From positions 8,056 to 72,055 of the forward strand of contig CAZTCQ010000001.1 of the NCBI GenBank assembly GCA_964612525.1: a stretch of 64,000 nucleotides of DNA, given 5' to 3'. The stretch is from JAGNRR01 sp964612525. GTDB taxonomy: Bacteria; Bacteroidota; Bacteroidia; Chitinophagales; Chitinophagaceae. The stretch's first letter is position 1. Every line of letters begins with the position of its first letter. The notes under the pieces were generated by a model. The model had not been told where the DNA came from. It saw only the letters and a list, made by a program, of their open reading frames with translations, and ran no database searches. Positions 35,225 to 44,527 of this stretch are shown here, piece after piece. The position numbers and the translations under genes were made by a program.

Positions 35225-35255
35225 TTGCCAAAGTTTAAATTAAGAACTACATTTG
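35225..35255 (+). promoter_or_regulatory. Promoter TTG-N20-TACATTTG of rpsU
   Basis: TTG at 35225-35227 and a perfect -7 box at 35248-35255, 20 bases apart. The leader of about 40 bases contains a small CCCG/CGGG hairpin before the rpsU ATG. Confidence 0.8.
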
Positions 35256-35298
35256 CGACCCGAATAAACGGGAAATAAGATAAATATAAAGGAAAAAT

Positions 35299-35496
35299 AT
35301 GTTGGTAATTGATTCTAAAGACTGTGAAAGCATTGATCGCGCCCTTAAAAAGTATAAAAAAAAGGCAGACAGAACGCAGCTTATCAAGAAATTGAGAGCA
35401 AAAAAGCATTTCACGAAACCATCTGTAAAACGTCGTCATGAAGTGTTGAAAGCAATTTATGTGCAACAGTTGGAGTCTGGTAAAATACAGAAATAA
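35299..35496 (+). CDS. rpsU: 30S ribosomal protein S21
   Basis: 65 residues, the size and composition of Bacteroidota S21. It starts MLVIDSKDCESIDRALKKYK and has RTQLIKKLRAKKHFTKPSVK in the middle, with a basic, Lys/Arg-rich body. In Bacteroidota, S21 and neighbouring proteins help hide the anti-Shine-Dalgarno tail of 16S rRNA, which fits the lack of Shine-Dalgarno sites in this window. It has its own full promoter upstream and a strong terminator 46 bases after the stop, so it is transcribed alone and at high level. Confidence 0.97.
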   Translation: MLVIDSKDCESIDRALKKYKKKADRTQLIKKLRAKKHFTKPSVKRRHEVLKAIYVQQLESGKIQK

Positions 35497-35542
35497 GAAA
35501 AACAGCTACCCAAAGCTGCAGGGGTTATCCCCAATACGATAC

Positions 35543-35572
35543 AATCCTTACCCACACGGGTGAGGATTTTTT
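35543..35572 (+). terminator. Rho-independent terminator of rpsU
   Basis: Stem AATCCTTACCC with GGGTGAGGATT (one G-T pair), loop ACAC, and a run of six T that includes the last two stem bases. It ends exactly before an ATG at 35573 that opens the longest Xer frame; that ATG is therefore unlikely to be the Xer start. Confidence 0.9.
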
Positions 35573-35638
35573 ATGTTAAGTCAAGTCTATTCTTGGTTTA
35601 CTTTTAGAAATGTATTGTCCTTCCGATACAAACGAAAA

Positions 35639-36535
35639 ATGAAAGATTTGCAGTCAAAGTTTATGGAGTACTTGCGTTTTGAAAAGCGTTATTCAAAGCA
35701 CACTATAACGGCCTACAGTAAAGATTTAGCTCAGTTCAACCAATTTATGACGACAACCTATGAACTGTTGGAAGTACAAAAAATAAAGCGTAATCATATT
35801 CGAACTTGGATGGCTGCTCTTCAGGAGGATAAAGTATCACCCCGAAGTATTCATAGGAAAATTTCAACACTGAGCTCTTTTTTTAAATACATGCGGCGCA
35901 TAGAAGCAATAGATGTTTCTCCCATGCTCAATATTATAAAGCCGAAGTTGGAAAAGCGCCTAGCCTCGTTTATCAGAGAAGATAAGATTGATAATGTATT
36001 AAAAGAATCTTCCAATGATAAAAAAGCAGAAACAATCGCTGAGATGAATCCTCAGTTAATTATTGAAATATTGTATCAAACAGGAATGCGGCGAAATGAA
36101 ATACTTACCTTAACACTAAAAAATACAGATGTTCAAAAACGAGAGCTGAAAGTGTTGGGTAAAGGAAATAAGGAACGAATTATTCCAATAAATTCTGAGC
36201 TCAGCAATTTAATCGAAAGTTATGTCACCCTAAGAAATAAAGTCGCCGTAGAAGAAAACCCTTATTTACTAGTTTTGCCAAACGGTAAGAAGCTATATCC
36301 TAAATATGTTTACAATACAGTGAAGAAGGTCTTAGAAAACACTACCACACTCAATAAAAAAAGTCCTCACATTTTGCGGCACACCTTTGCCACACATTTA
36401 CTAAATGAAGGTGCTGATATAAATGCCATCAAAGAGTTGCTCGGTCATTCGAGCCTGGCGGCTACTCAAATCTATATGCATAACGGAATTGAGAAACTAA
36501 AAAATGTACATAAGAAGGCACATCCCAAAGCGTAA
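35639..36535 (+). CDS. Tyrosine recombinase of the XerC/XerD family
   Basis: 298 residues from the ATG at 35639, the typical XerC/D length; the longer frame starts flush against the rpsU terminator. N-terminal SAM-like domain: FMEYLRFEKRYSKHTITAYS. Catalytic domain: Arg in TGMRRNEIL, Lys in GKGNKERIIPI, His-x-x-Arg in HILRHTFATHLL, His in LLGHSS and the nucleophile Tyr in IYMHN. All six residues are present. These enzymes resolve chromosome dimers at dif during division. The gene stands between rpsU and an MBL hydrolase with no transposon or integron features, so a housekeeping Xer protein is likely. Whether it is XerC or XerD is not decidable here. Confidence 0.92.
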   Translation: MKDLQSKFMEYLRFEKRYSKHTITAYSKDLAQFNQFMTTTYELLEVQKIKRNHIRTWMAALQEDKVSPRSIHRKISTLSSFFKYMRRIEAIDVSPMLNIIKPKLEKRLASFIREDKIDNVLKESSNDKKAETIAEMNPQLIIEILYQTGMRRNEILTLTLKNTDVQKRELKVLGKGNKERIIPINSELSNLIESYVTLRNKVAVEENPYLLVLPNGKKLYPKYVYNTVKKVLENTTTLNKKSPHILRHTFATHLLNEGADINAIKELLGHSSLAATQIYMHNGIEKLKNVHKKAHPKA

Positions 36536-36560
36536 GGTTGTAGTTTCACAATAGAAATTT

Positions 36561-37331
36561 ATGAACATAGAGATCACAATACTAGGGTCCGGCACCTCGC
36601 AAGGAGTACCTGTCATTGCTTGTGATTGTAATGTTTGCGTCAGTGCTAACCCCCTAGACAAACGCTTACGTTCTTCTGTACATATAAACGTTGATGGCGT
36701 ATCCATTGTAATAGATACTGGGCCAGATTTTCGGCAACAGATGCTCCGAGAAAATATTCAACATCTTGATGCTATTTTGGTTACTCATTCTCATAAAGAT
36801 CATGTGGCAGGCCTTGATGACGTGCGCGCTTATAATTTCAAGCAAAAAAAATCGATGGATCTTTATGCGAGCCAAGCTTGTTGGGATCGATTAAAAATGG
36901 AGTATGATTATGTGTTTGCCAGCAAAAAATACCCTGGAGTTCCGAGTATAAATGATGTAGTAATTAATGAAACGGAATCATTTTTTGTTCAAGGGATGGA
37001 AATCATTCCCATTTTAGTTTGGCACTATAAAATGCCTGTTTTTGGATTTCGCATAGGAGATTTTACGTACGTCACTGACGCCAACAGAATTGACGAAAAA
37101 GAATTCGAAAAAATAAAAGGCTCCAAAGTCTTTATCTTAAACGCCTTGCAAAAGACTGAGCATATTTCTCATTTTACGCTGTCAGAGGCCATTGCCATAG
37201 CCGATAAAGTAGGGGCTGAGCAAACTTATTTTACTCATATTAGTCATAAACTGGGAAAACATGAGGAGGAAGATAGTCTCTTGCCACAGAATATGAATTT
37301 AGCCTTCGACGGTTTGAAAATTAAATGCTAG
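36561..37331 (+). CDS. MBL-fold metallohydrolase (PhnP-like)
   Basis: 256 residues. The N-terminus GSGTSQGVPVIACDCNVC with paired Cys residues is typical of the PhnP-like group, where the cysteines bind a structural zinc. The active-site motif is VTHSHKDHVAGLDDVRAYNF at about residues 74-93. Later HYKMPVFGFRI, FTYVTDANRI (metal Asp) and TYFTHISHKLG (His) complete the beta-lactamase-fold metal set. PhnP itself is a cyclic phosphodiesterase; this group also resembles PqqB and lipoate-related hydrolases. The reaction is probably hydrolysis of a phosphodiester, substrate unknown. It follows the Xer gene by 25 bases. Confidence 0.87.
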   Translation: MNIEITILGSGTSQGVPVIACDCNVCVSANPLDKRLRSSVHINVDGVSIVIDTGPDFRQQMLRENIQHLDAILVTHSHKDHVAGLDDVRAYNFKQKKSMDLYASQACWDRLKMEYDYVFASKKYPGVPSINDVVINETESFFVQGMEIIPILVWHYKMPVFGFRIGDFTYVTDANRIDEKEFEKIKGSKVFILNALQKTEHISHFTLSEAIAIADKVGAEQTYFTHISHKLGKHEEEDSLLPQNMNLAFDGLKIKC

Positions 37332-37335
37332 CTAT

Positions 37336-37343
37336 TATCTTTA
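37336..37343 (+). promoter_or_regulatory. -7-like box (TATCTTTA) before the alanine dehydrogenase gene
   Basis: TAnnTTTA, one base off consensus, six bases before the ATG at 37350 in the 18-base gap after the MBL gene. Confidence 0.4.
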
Positions 37344-37349
37344 AGCCGA

Positions 37350-38570
37350 ATGAACGAAGGTAAAAAGCCAATTATTGATGTGAGTTATAGTTACAATGTT
37401 TTGGAAGAATCATTGGAGTTATTGAGCAATCGAAAAGATTTATTTATCGGGATTCCTTGCGAACTTCATTATCAAGAAAAACGCGTTCCGCTAACTCCAG
37501 CAGCTGTTTCGGTCTTGGTTAATAATGGCCATAAGGTTTATATTGAAACAAAATCTGGAATGGGAGCTAGTTATGAAGACAGTGACTATTCTGAGGCGGG
37601 GGCCAAAATATGCTATGGTAAAAAAGAAGTTTTTGACGCCGATACCATTATTAAAACGGCTCCAATTTCTGATGAAGAATTAGACTATCTTAAGCCGAAA
37701 CAAAAAGTGCTTTCTCCTCTTCATTTGCCTAAAATGAGTAAAGAACATTTGCAAAAATGTCTGGACAAACAGATAGTCGGCATTTCTCTGGCAGATATAA
37801 AGGACGAAAATGAAAATTATCCCATTGTTCAGTCCATGAGTCAAATCGCAGGTGTCTATGCGATTCAAGCCGCAGCCAATTTATTAAATATAAATAATGG
37901 GGGTAGAGGGATTCTTCTTGGTGGAGTTACCGGTGTCCCGCCTACTCGTGTGGTGATTTTAGGAGCGGGTTTAGTAGCCCTACATGCTGCAAGAGCGGCT
38001 ATTGGCCTAGGAGCGAACGTTCAAGTTTTTGATACATCGGTCAATCGTCTCATGCGTCTGCAAAATGATTTGAATCAAAATATATACACTTCTATTTTAG
38101 ACAATGTTTTCTTTCAGAATGCTTTATCCAAAGCCGACGTTCTCATTGGAGCGGTCAAACCGAAACGAGGAGTTGTGCCTATGATTGTTACGGAAGAAAA
38201 TGTCCAGCAAATGAAAAATGGATCTGTGATCGTTGATGTAAATATTGACAAAGGCGGCTGCATAGAAACTTCGCAAATGACGAGCCATGAAGCCCCAACC
38301 TTTTCTAAATACGGAGTCACACATTATTGTGTGCCCAATATGGCGTCTGGAGTACCGAGAACAGCTTCTCAAATGATTAGCAACATTATCATGCCGCTAG
38401 TGCTCGAGGCCTTTAATAACGAAGGCGGCTTTAGTCGTATGATACTGAATAAACGAAATATAATTCATGCGGTATATGCCTATGAAGGCAAGCTAACTCA
38501 TAAATCTTTAGCTGACCGTTTTGACATGAAATACACCCATTTAGACTTAATTTTGCCCAGCAATTATTAA
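37350..38570 (+). CDS. ald: Alanine dehydrogenase
   Basis: 406 residues, slightly longer than the Bacillus-type enzyme owing to about 30 extra N-terminal residues, as in other Bacteroidota. IGIPCELHYQEKRVPLTPAA at about 34 is the pyruvate-binding N-domain. QSMSQIAGVYAIQAAANLL follows, then the NAD-binding loop VVILGAGLVALHAARAAIGL, and DVNIDKGGCIETSQMTSHEA. It catalyses reversible NAD-dependent deamination of L-alanine to pyruvate and ammonia. The related transhydrogenase alpha subunit is less likely, because the Ald-specific DKGGCIETS and CVPNMASGVPRTAS motifs are present. Confidence 0.92.
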   Translation: MNEGKKPIIDVSYSYNVLEESLELLSNRKDLFIGIPCELHYQEKRVPLTPAAVSVLVNNGHKVYIETKSGMGASYEDSDYSEAGAKICYGKKEVFDADTIIKTAPISDEELDYLKPKQKVLSPLHLPKMSKEHLQKCLDKQIVGISLADIKDENENYPIVQSMSQIAGVYAIQAAANLLNINNGGRGILLGGVTGVPPTRVVILGAGLVALHAARAAIGLGANVQVFDTSVNRLMRLQNDLNQNIYTSILDNVFFQNALSKADVLIGAVKPKRGVVPMIVTEENVQQMKNGSVIVDVNIDKGGCIETSQMTSHEAPTFSKYGVTHYCVPNMASGVPRTASQMISNIIMPLVLEAFNNEGGFSRMILNKRNIIHAVYAYEGKLTHKSLADRFDMKYTHLDLILPSNY

Positions 38571-38595
38571 GTAAAAAACTTCAATAGATTAAAGA

Positions 38596-38943
38596 ATGAA
38601 CAAAGGAAAAGCCGGATATAATATGCTGATGATTTTATCAGCCGTAGACAATGAATTTCAAAAAGAAGAAAAGGAAGTTATTGAGCGTTTTGTAAAAAAA
38701 ATGTGGAATAGCGATTATGATGAAGCTGCTTGGTCAAAATCTATTCAAGAACTCTCTTCCGAGGATTGGATGCCACGTTTTAGAGAATGTCAAGATTATT
38801 TTTATGCAGAAGCTAGTGAAAGTGAAAGGAATGAGTTTCTAAAATTTGCTGTTGAATTAGTAAAGGCGGATGATGTGATTACAGAAGAGGAGAATGAATT
38901 TTTAAAATCACTCTTTGATGCTTGGGACCCCGATCATCAGTAG
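38596..38943 (+). CDS. TerB-like acidic helical protein
   Basis: 115 residues, strongly acidic and all helical by composition. The layout of two paired helices with acidic positions (ILSAVDNEFQKEEKEVIERF, then LKFAVELVKADDVITEEENE) is that of the TerB/DjlA-type metal-binding domain named after tellurite-resistance proteins. No other ter genes are nearby, so tellurite resistance should not be assumed. It begins 25 bases after the alanine dehydrogenase gene. Its stop overlaps the end of the convergent TPR gene by seven bases. Confidence 0.65.
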   Translation: MNKGKAGYNMLMILSAVDNEFQKEEKEVIERFVKKMWNSDYDEAAWSKSIQELSSEDWMPRFRECQDYFYAEASESERNEFLKFAVELVKADDVITEEENEFLKSLFDAWDPDHQ

Positions 38944-40955
38944 TTTGTAGCTACGGTTGGTTCATTCATGTTTAATGCCTTGTCTACATTGCCCACATTG
39001 AATATATAAAGCCCTAATTCTTTAGCGGCTTTGGCTGTTTCTTTATAAGAAAACATTTGCTGTTGTACGATTGTGTTTTTTTGATAAGAAGTTTCAAACG
39101 AAATAGTTTTATATCCTTGTTTTGTTCCAAACTTGACATAAACGTCAATGGCATCGGTAGCCGTTTTATTTTTATCAATCCAATTTACGTTCATCTTTTT
39201 TAGATAAGCAAGAATTTCTTTTTCTTCATCAGTATCAGCCTTTGCTTGCAGTCGCATAGCAACACGTAACGACTGAAATGGAATGAGCTGAGGATAGTCT
39301 TCGTAAGCTTTATGTATGTACAGTTGGGCATTCGTTTTGTCCTCAGCTTTTTGAAGACACTGAGCGTAGGCAAGGTAGACGCGACTAAGAAATAAATTCT
39401 CATATTCTGTATCGATATCCGTTCCAGTGAGTACTTCCTTTAAATCTTTCATTGCCTTTTGGTAATCACCTTTTTCCATAGAAAGTCGCGCAATAAAATA
39501 TTGATAGTACTTCCTCAGTTTAGGACGATTGTCTTCCTCAGCGTACTTTTTATATTGTTTTAAAAAAAAGTTTGTTGAAAAGTCATTAATCAAACTCCAG
39601 ATTTCATCATAGGAAACCGTGTTTTCAGTAGAGAACAATTTATAAATCACCAACTCCCTTTCAGGATTGGCCGCTAGTTGATTGATAATTAAAAACTGTA
39701 AACCAAACTTCTCAGTGCTTAATTGAGCAAGCTTGCTCAAGCTTGAAAAACTATACCACCAGGATCGTTTGGAGAATTTAATCTGCTGAATTTCTCTTTG
39801 CTTAATCACAAGCTGAAGCAGGGCATTGGTAAAATCATAATGACTTTGCCCTAAGGTTGTTCCGATATGAATTTCTTTAAATTGCTCCGCTTTTAAGGTG
39901 TGTTTTTTAGCTTCTTTTAGTTGTCCATCATAAAGTAATCCTCTCGCCAAGGCTATGTTATACCAGCCAAAACCCGGAGTCGTTCCATTGGCAGACATTA
40001 TATCTTTAATTTCTTGAATACTTTCCTTAGGAAGCCCTCTATAAATATTTAAGATAGAAGAGTAATAAAATGATTCATCAAGTCGCTTATCACCTTGGTC
40101 AATCTTTTTTGCCTGATTATAATAAAAAGTAGCCTCCCTAAATTTACCTTGAATGGCGCAATAGGTAGCGTAGTTATTTTCAGGAAAATAATAAGTTCCT
40201 TTGAGTTTATTGTAGGTTTTATCCGCCCGTTCAATATCCAATTGATAACTGTACAAAATAGATCTGTAGTGCCAGACCGAACTCATGTTATCCGCCACAT
40301 AATCTGATGAAAACATTTTATTATTAAAAACTGCATCGGCTTTTAGCTTTAAGACAGCCGAGTCCAACAACTTATTAGCGTATTGCTCGTTTTCTTCAAT
40401 CGAGTTTTTTAAAAAACTATACTTTTTGCTAGTGTGAAATCTATTTCTATGAACTGTCCAACCCAAATAGCAATATGTGTCTGCATAAACTTCGTGTTGA
40501 TGATTTATTCTTTTGCTCCATTGTAAATGCTTCCATACTAAATCGGCCCGATCCATGTTACTGTAACAATTCATGAGGTGATAAACCATATAATCATAAT
40601 CTCGACGGAGCTGATAGTGACGGTAGAATAACTCATACATTCCGGTGCGAGTAGTAATTTCTTTTTTAAAATCTTTATACAGAAGGTCTAACGCTTTTTG
40701 CAATTGTTCACCGGCTAATTTGAATCCACGATAGTCCGAGGCTCGCTCATAACGATACGTCCCCTCATACATCCAACCCACATAGTAAGAACTGTCGATT
40801 CGCTTAAACTCACGAGATCGAGCCATTGCGTTTTCACTATTATAATAAACCCCAATGCGCTTAGCATCAATCTCGTAGCGTTCATTGGACAAGGGAGCAG
40901 CTAAAAGACTACACGCCAATAAAGTCAGTGAAGTTATGAGGATTAAAACTTTCAA
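38937..40955 (-). CDS. Exported TPR-rich protein of the MoxR/DUF58 cluster
   Basis: 672 residues with an N-terminal signal peptide (MKVLILITSLTLLACSLLAAP; the Cys is not in a clear lipobox). The rest is almost wholly helical with degenerate TPR units, for example YATYCAIQGKFREATFYYNQ, WYNIALARGLLYDGQLKEAK and YFIARLSMEKGDYQKAMKDL. No catalytic motif was found. It begins immediately after the MoxR stop with no spacer, so it is certainly in the same operon. A periplasmic scaffold for the transglutaminase and DUF58 proteins is plausible. No named family recognised. Confidence 0.65.
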   Translation of the reverse strand: MKVLILITSLTLLACSLLAAPLSNERYEIDAKRIGVYYNSENAMARSREFKRIDSSYYVGWMYEGTYRYERASDYRGFKLAGEQLQKALDLLYKDFKKEITTRTGMYELFYRHYQLRRDYDYMVYHLMNCYSNMDRADLVWKHLQWSKRINHQHEVYADTYCYLGWTVHRNRFHTSKKYSFLKNSIEENEQYANKLLDSAVLKLKADAVFNNKMFSSDYVADNMSSVWHYRSILYSYQLDIERADKTYNKLKGTYYFPENNYATYCAIQGKFREATFYYNQAKKIDQGDKRLDESFYYSSILNIYRGLPKESIQEIKDIMSANGTTPGFGWYNIALARGLLYDGQLKEAKKHTLKAEQFKEIHIGTTLGQSHYDFTNALLQLVIKQREIQQIKFSKRSWWYSFSSLSKLAQLSTEKFGLQFLIINQLAANPERELVIYKLFSTENTVSYDEIWSLINDFSTNFFLKQYKKYAEEDNRPKLRKYYQYFIARLSMEKGDYQKAMKDLKEVLTGTDIDTEYENLFLSRVYLAYAQCLQKAEDKTNAQLYIHKAYEDYPQLIPFQSLRVAMRLQAKADTDEEKEILAYLKKMNVNWIDKNKTATDAIDVYVKFGTKQGYKTISFETSYQKNTIVQQQMFSYKETAKAAKELGLYIFNVGNVDKALNMNEPTVATNY

Positions 40956-41933
40956 CTACGAAATTTTAAGACCGTTCAGTCGATTTAACTCAGTATCAAT
41001 GATTACTTGAAGTGCATTGGTTTTAGCTTCTTGACTTCGGTATTCCAAACGATGTTCTAAAACTGGAACACTCAATTTTTTAATATCATCCTCTACCACA
41101 TAAGTCCGATTTTGCAAATAAGCATAGGCTCGGAGACATTTTAAAAAAATAATCCCACTCCTAGGAGAAGCGCCCAACATAATACCGCTATGCTCTCGAG
41201 TGGCTCGAATAATATTGCTTACGGCTTTAATTATTTCTGAGTGTACTTCTACTTTTTCGGCAGCACGTTGTGCTTCTACAACTTCATTTAAATTGATTAC
41301 ATCACTCAAGTTTTTTAGATTACTATGAATATTCTGGTAGTTGCTATAAATTTCTATCTCAGTTTCTTCATTTACATAACCAAAATGAATTTTCATAAAA
41401 AAACGATCCAATTGAGCTGCAGGTAGAGGGTAGGTTCCTTCCATTTCAATTGGATTCTGCGTGGCGATTGTAAAGAATAATTCTTCTAATTGATACGTTT
41501 TATCACCCATGGTAATCTGATTTTCAGCCATGGCTTCAAGGAGAGCAGATTGCACTTTGGGTGAGGCTCGATTTATTTCATCGGCCAAAAGTACATTGCA
41601 AAATAGCGGCCCCTTTTTGAAAACAAAGTCCGTATTTCGTTCGTCAAATATGAAACTGCCTAATAAATCCATAGGTAATAAATCCGGTGTAAACTGAACT
41701 CGTTTAAATTCGGCCCCTCCACCGATTGAACGAGCTAAGGTCTTAGCCAGAACTGTTTTACCCGTCCCCGGATTGTCTTCCATAAGAATATGGCCTCCGG
41801 CAATGAGCGCCGTAATTACCAATTCAACTTGTTCAGATTTTCCCTTAATGATTTTTTCAAGGTTCGTTGCCAAACGATCAATTGAACGCGGAGCAGTAAC
41901 AATGGGTTCTTGTGTTTCGTTTATTGATTCCAT
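40956..41933 (-). CDS. MoxR-family AAA+ ATPase
   Basis: 325 residues. Walker A is MEDNPGTGKTVLAKTLARSI at about 51-70, Walker B VLLADEINRASPKVQSALLE at about 113-132, followed by the MoxR ISP-type segment TQNPIEMEGTYPLPAAQLDR (sensor 1 and lid). The sensor 2 area is GASPRSGIIFLKCLRAYAYL. MoxR ATPases act as chaperone-like motors that mature or activate partners encoded beside them, usually DUF58/VWA proteins. It lies five bases after the transglutaminase gene and directly before the TPR gene, the third gene of the four-gene operon. Confidence 0.93.
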   Translation of the reverse strand: MESINETQEPIVTAPRSIDRLATNLEKIIKGKSEQVELVITALIAGGHILMEDNPGTGKTVLAKTLARSIGGGAEFKRVQFTPDLLPMDLLGSFIFDERNTDFVFKKGPLFCNVLLADEINRASPKVQSALLEAMAENQITMGDKTYQLEELFFTIATQNPIEMEGTYPLPAAQLDRFFMKIHFGYVNEETEIEIYSNYQNIHSNLKNLSDVINLNEVVEAQRAAEKVEVHSEIIKAVSNIIRATREHSGIMLGASPRSGIIFLKCLRAYAYLQNRTYVVEDDIKKLSVPVLEHRLEYRSQEAKTNALQVIIDTELNRLNGLKIS

Positions 41934-41938
41934 ATCAT

Positions 41939-44527
41939 TTAATTATTAGCGTAAGACAAAAAGTACATAAATGCTCTTCTCGGGTTTATAAACTTTTTTA
42001 ATCTCTCTTTAAAGGTGGTTTTTTGTCGAATATTGTCAGTAAAGGTACTATAATAAGTATCTAAGAACCGAAGTGCGTCCTGAGAAGGCTCAATCGACGA
42101 AAATTTGATTTGCTGATGCAAGTGAGCAAATCGATCATAGTCATTTTTGAATTCAGGTACAATATCGTTTTTGGCATACTCTGCTAGCGTTTTATTTTTT
42201 TGCTCATAGCCCAACTGGTTAAGATAAAAACTAGTGTACCTAAACAGCCGATAAGATTTTTCTCTGTTAGTCGAACTGCGCTTGAACCGCAAAGCATATC
42301 CTTTTAAGATTAAATAGGGTAGCGATAGAATGAACAGTAAAACAAATAAAACTAGCAACAGGATTTTGAGAAGGAATAGTAGACCACTGGGCATATTTTC
42401 CTCTTCACTTTTTTCATCCTCAGTCACTTTTTGCTTTTTCTTTTTTACATACACTTCGTCAATCGCCAAAGGCTTAGGAAGTTTATTTAAAATAGTCTCC
42501 AATGAATTGGCCGGTAGACTTCCATAATCTTGATTATAGCTTACGCTGGTTACATAATCATTTGGTTTCAGTTCACTTGCCGAAATCTGCAAGGAATCAA
42601 ACCAGATTTTTGATTTTGAAATATCCAAACTCAGTTTTTCATTTACGTTTTTGAATTCTTTCTCTTTATACAAAAAGTGATTAGTCTGAAGCTGAAGCAA
42701 CCCTAAAGCAGTGTCAATGTCAATTAGGTTACCACTAGCTACCACGACTGCTTTCGGTGGTTGCATGGGCGGTGTGCCATCCGGTTTGGGAGACTGTTGT
42801 GCCTCCTCATTTCCTATGGTCATATCAAAATCTAGCCATCCATATTCGGGAAAATAAACTTGTACCCAAGCATGAGCTTGATCCTGATAATACCAATACC
42901 AGCCTTTGTTATTATCGCTGCGATCCACCGTTAAGAAACCAACCGCGATACGAGAAGGGATTTTCATGGCGCGCAGAAGAAGTAAACTAGAACCAGCGTA
43001 GTAAGTACACCAACCTTTTTTTGTTTCAAACATAAAGGTGCTCAGCTTCGAGGCTCCAGGCAATCCAGGAATCCCTGGATTGTCGCTGTATGAATAAACA
43101 CCTTCTCCCAAAGGATTCTTTTGTTTAAAATACGATCGTATGGCCAAGACTTTGTCAATCGTTTTTTCAGTTTCGTTTCCAAGACTATCGGCTAAGGTTT
43201 TAAAATTGGAAAACTTCCTTGAGGTAGGAAAAAAAGTATAATAATCTAAGAAGCGCTTGTCTGTATTTTTATAATTTCTTGCTTTACGCAACTCTGCAAA
43301 CCGCTGCTTCTGAAAAGCGTTTATCATCTCATCGTCTGTGTTGTAGATAAAATAGGCACTATTCAGTTTAGAAACTTTACTCTTGGCACGATAAGCGTGC
43401 AGATACTCATCTTGAAAATCTTTCTCTACCGTAATGGGCTGCACTTCGTATGCCGTGTGAGGAGCAACAAACGCATCGGCGGCCAATCGTTTTTTATAGA
43501 CTTCAATTTCTACCTCTTGAAGCATTTTGTTGCTATTGGCGCTATCCAGAACGCTTTTATTTTTTTCTTTCGAGAATAAAGGCACGGCGCTAGGGTCGGG
43601 GGCGAATTCATCCTTGAATGGCATCAGTGGGTCACGCTCAAAAGTTTCGGTGAGCGTATCAAACTTAGTAAAATAGTAGGAGGTGAGATATAAGGGATTA
43701 GGGAAGTCGCTACCTTCGAAAAAGTTATTTATATAAGCACAGAACACCAACTCATTGGTTCGTTTGTTGTTATTTTTCATGCCCATTTTCTCTTGATTCT
43801 GTACCGTGCCGTCTTTATTTTTTTTCAGCATGGAGTTGTCATCATTGGCCTGAGCGGTACCATATTGCTCCAAAGTGTCTTTAATTTCATTTTTTAATAT
43901 TAGAATGACACCCGCACTGGAGATTAGTAAAAACAAAAAGAATAAAACCAGTCGTTTCATAAGCTTACTCCAATTGAAGGATCGGTTTGCTTTGTAACGA
44001 AAAAGTTCGTTAGCCGTAAAAATGAGATAGATGCAATAAAAAATAATGGGAACGAGTACCAATATAATTTTCTTCATGGTAAACTCTCCCGTCTTTGACA
44101 ATAGGTAAATAGAAAGGAGAAAGAAAAATGAGGAGACAATAATTGAGAAATAAGAATACCGCTGGAGGCCCCAACCCATAAAAATTCCAAGTGAAAACAA
44201 GATGGCAAAAACCAGAAAACTTTTTGAAATAAAAAAGGCATCAAATTCACCCACGGAAATATTATCTATAAAGCGATAAGAAATAAAAAAAACAGCTAAA
44301 ATTAAAAGAAACGAAGTGATAAAACGAAGACGACCACTATATAGTAAACTACCTACTGTAATGCCAATTCCAAAATATAAGGCCTGTGCAACCCATTGAT
44401 TGTTTAGAATACTAAAAAAGGAATTCGCTTGCCAAAGCAAGAATCCAGCGACCAAGATAGTAGGTAGCACCAAAAAAACGAGCTGCGCCCACCTATGTTT
44501 ATTTTGTATGCTGGTTATGTTCTTCAC
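41939..44527 (-). CDS. Membrane transglutaminase-like protein (TgpA-type)
   Basis: 862 residues. About five or six membrane helices lie in the first 220 residues. A large periplasmic region follows with a transglutaminase core holding the triad: Cys in KKGWCTYYAGSSLLLLRAMK (about 485), His in DQAHAWVQVYFPEYG (about 530) and Asp in GWLDFDMT. One more helix lies near 705 (LLFLLKILLLVLFVLLFILS), and a cytoplasmic tail completes it. This is the architecture of TgpA/YebA proteins, whose function in envelope biology is little understood. Its start overlaps the end of the DUF58 gene by four bases (ATGA), so they are translationally coupled. Confidence 0.87.
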   Translation of the reverse strand: MKNITSIQNKHRWAQLVFLVLPTILVAGFLLWQANSFFSILNNQWVAQALYFGIGITVGSLLYSGRLRFITSFLLILAVFFISYRFIDNISVGEFDAFFISKSFLVFAILFSLGIFMGWGLQRYSYFSIIVSSFFFLLSIYLLSKTGEFTMKKIILVLVPIIFYCIYLIFTANELFRYKANRSFNWSKLMKRLVLFFLFLLISSAGVILILKNEIKDTLEQYGTAQANDDNSMLKKNKDGTVQNQEKMGMKNNNKRTNELVFCAYINNFFEGSDFPNPLYLTSYYFTKFDTLTETFERDPLMPFKDEFAPDPSAVPLFSKEKNKSVLDSANSNKMLQEVEIEVYKKRLAADAFVAPHTAYEVQPITVEKDFQDEYLHAYRAKSKVSKLNSAYFIYNTDDEMINAFQKQRFAELRKARNYKNTDKRFLDYYTFFPTSRKFSNFKTLADSLGNETEKTIDKVLAIRSYFKQKNPLGEGVYSYSDNPGIPGLPGASKLSTFMFETKKGWCTYYAGSSLLLLRAMKIPSRIAVGFLTVDRSDNNKGWYWYYQDQAHAWVQVYFPEYGWLDFDMTIGNEEAQQSPKPDGTPPMQPPKAVVVASGNLIDIDTALGLLQLQTNHFLYKEKEFKNVNEKLSLDISKSKIWFDSLQISASELKPNDYVTSVSYNQDYGSLPANSLETILNKLPKPLAIDEVYVKKKKQKVTEDEKSEEENMPSGLLFLLKILLLVLFVLLFILSLPYLILKGYALRFKRSSTNREKSYRLFRYTSFYLNQLGYEQKNKTLAEYAKNDIVPEFKNDYDRFAHLHQQIKFSSIEPSQDALRFLDTYYSTFTDNIRQKTTFKERLKKFINPRRAFMYFLSYANN

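Noticed and set aside
35573..35638. ATG at 35573 as start of the Xer recombinase
   Set aside because: It touches the T-run of the rpsU terminator; the ATG at 35639 gives the normal family length and N-terminus.
35639..36535. Xer-type recombinase as an integrase of a mobile island
   Set aside because: It has the housekeeping XerC/D length and motifs, and no attachment sites, tRNA or foreign cargo lie nearby.
38596..38943. TerB-like gene as part of a tellurite-resistance system
   Set aside because: No other ter genes are nearby and TerB-like domains occur widely in unrelated proteins.
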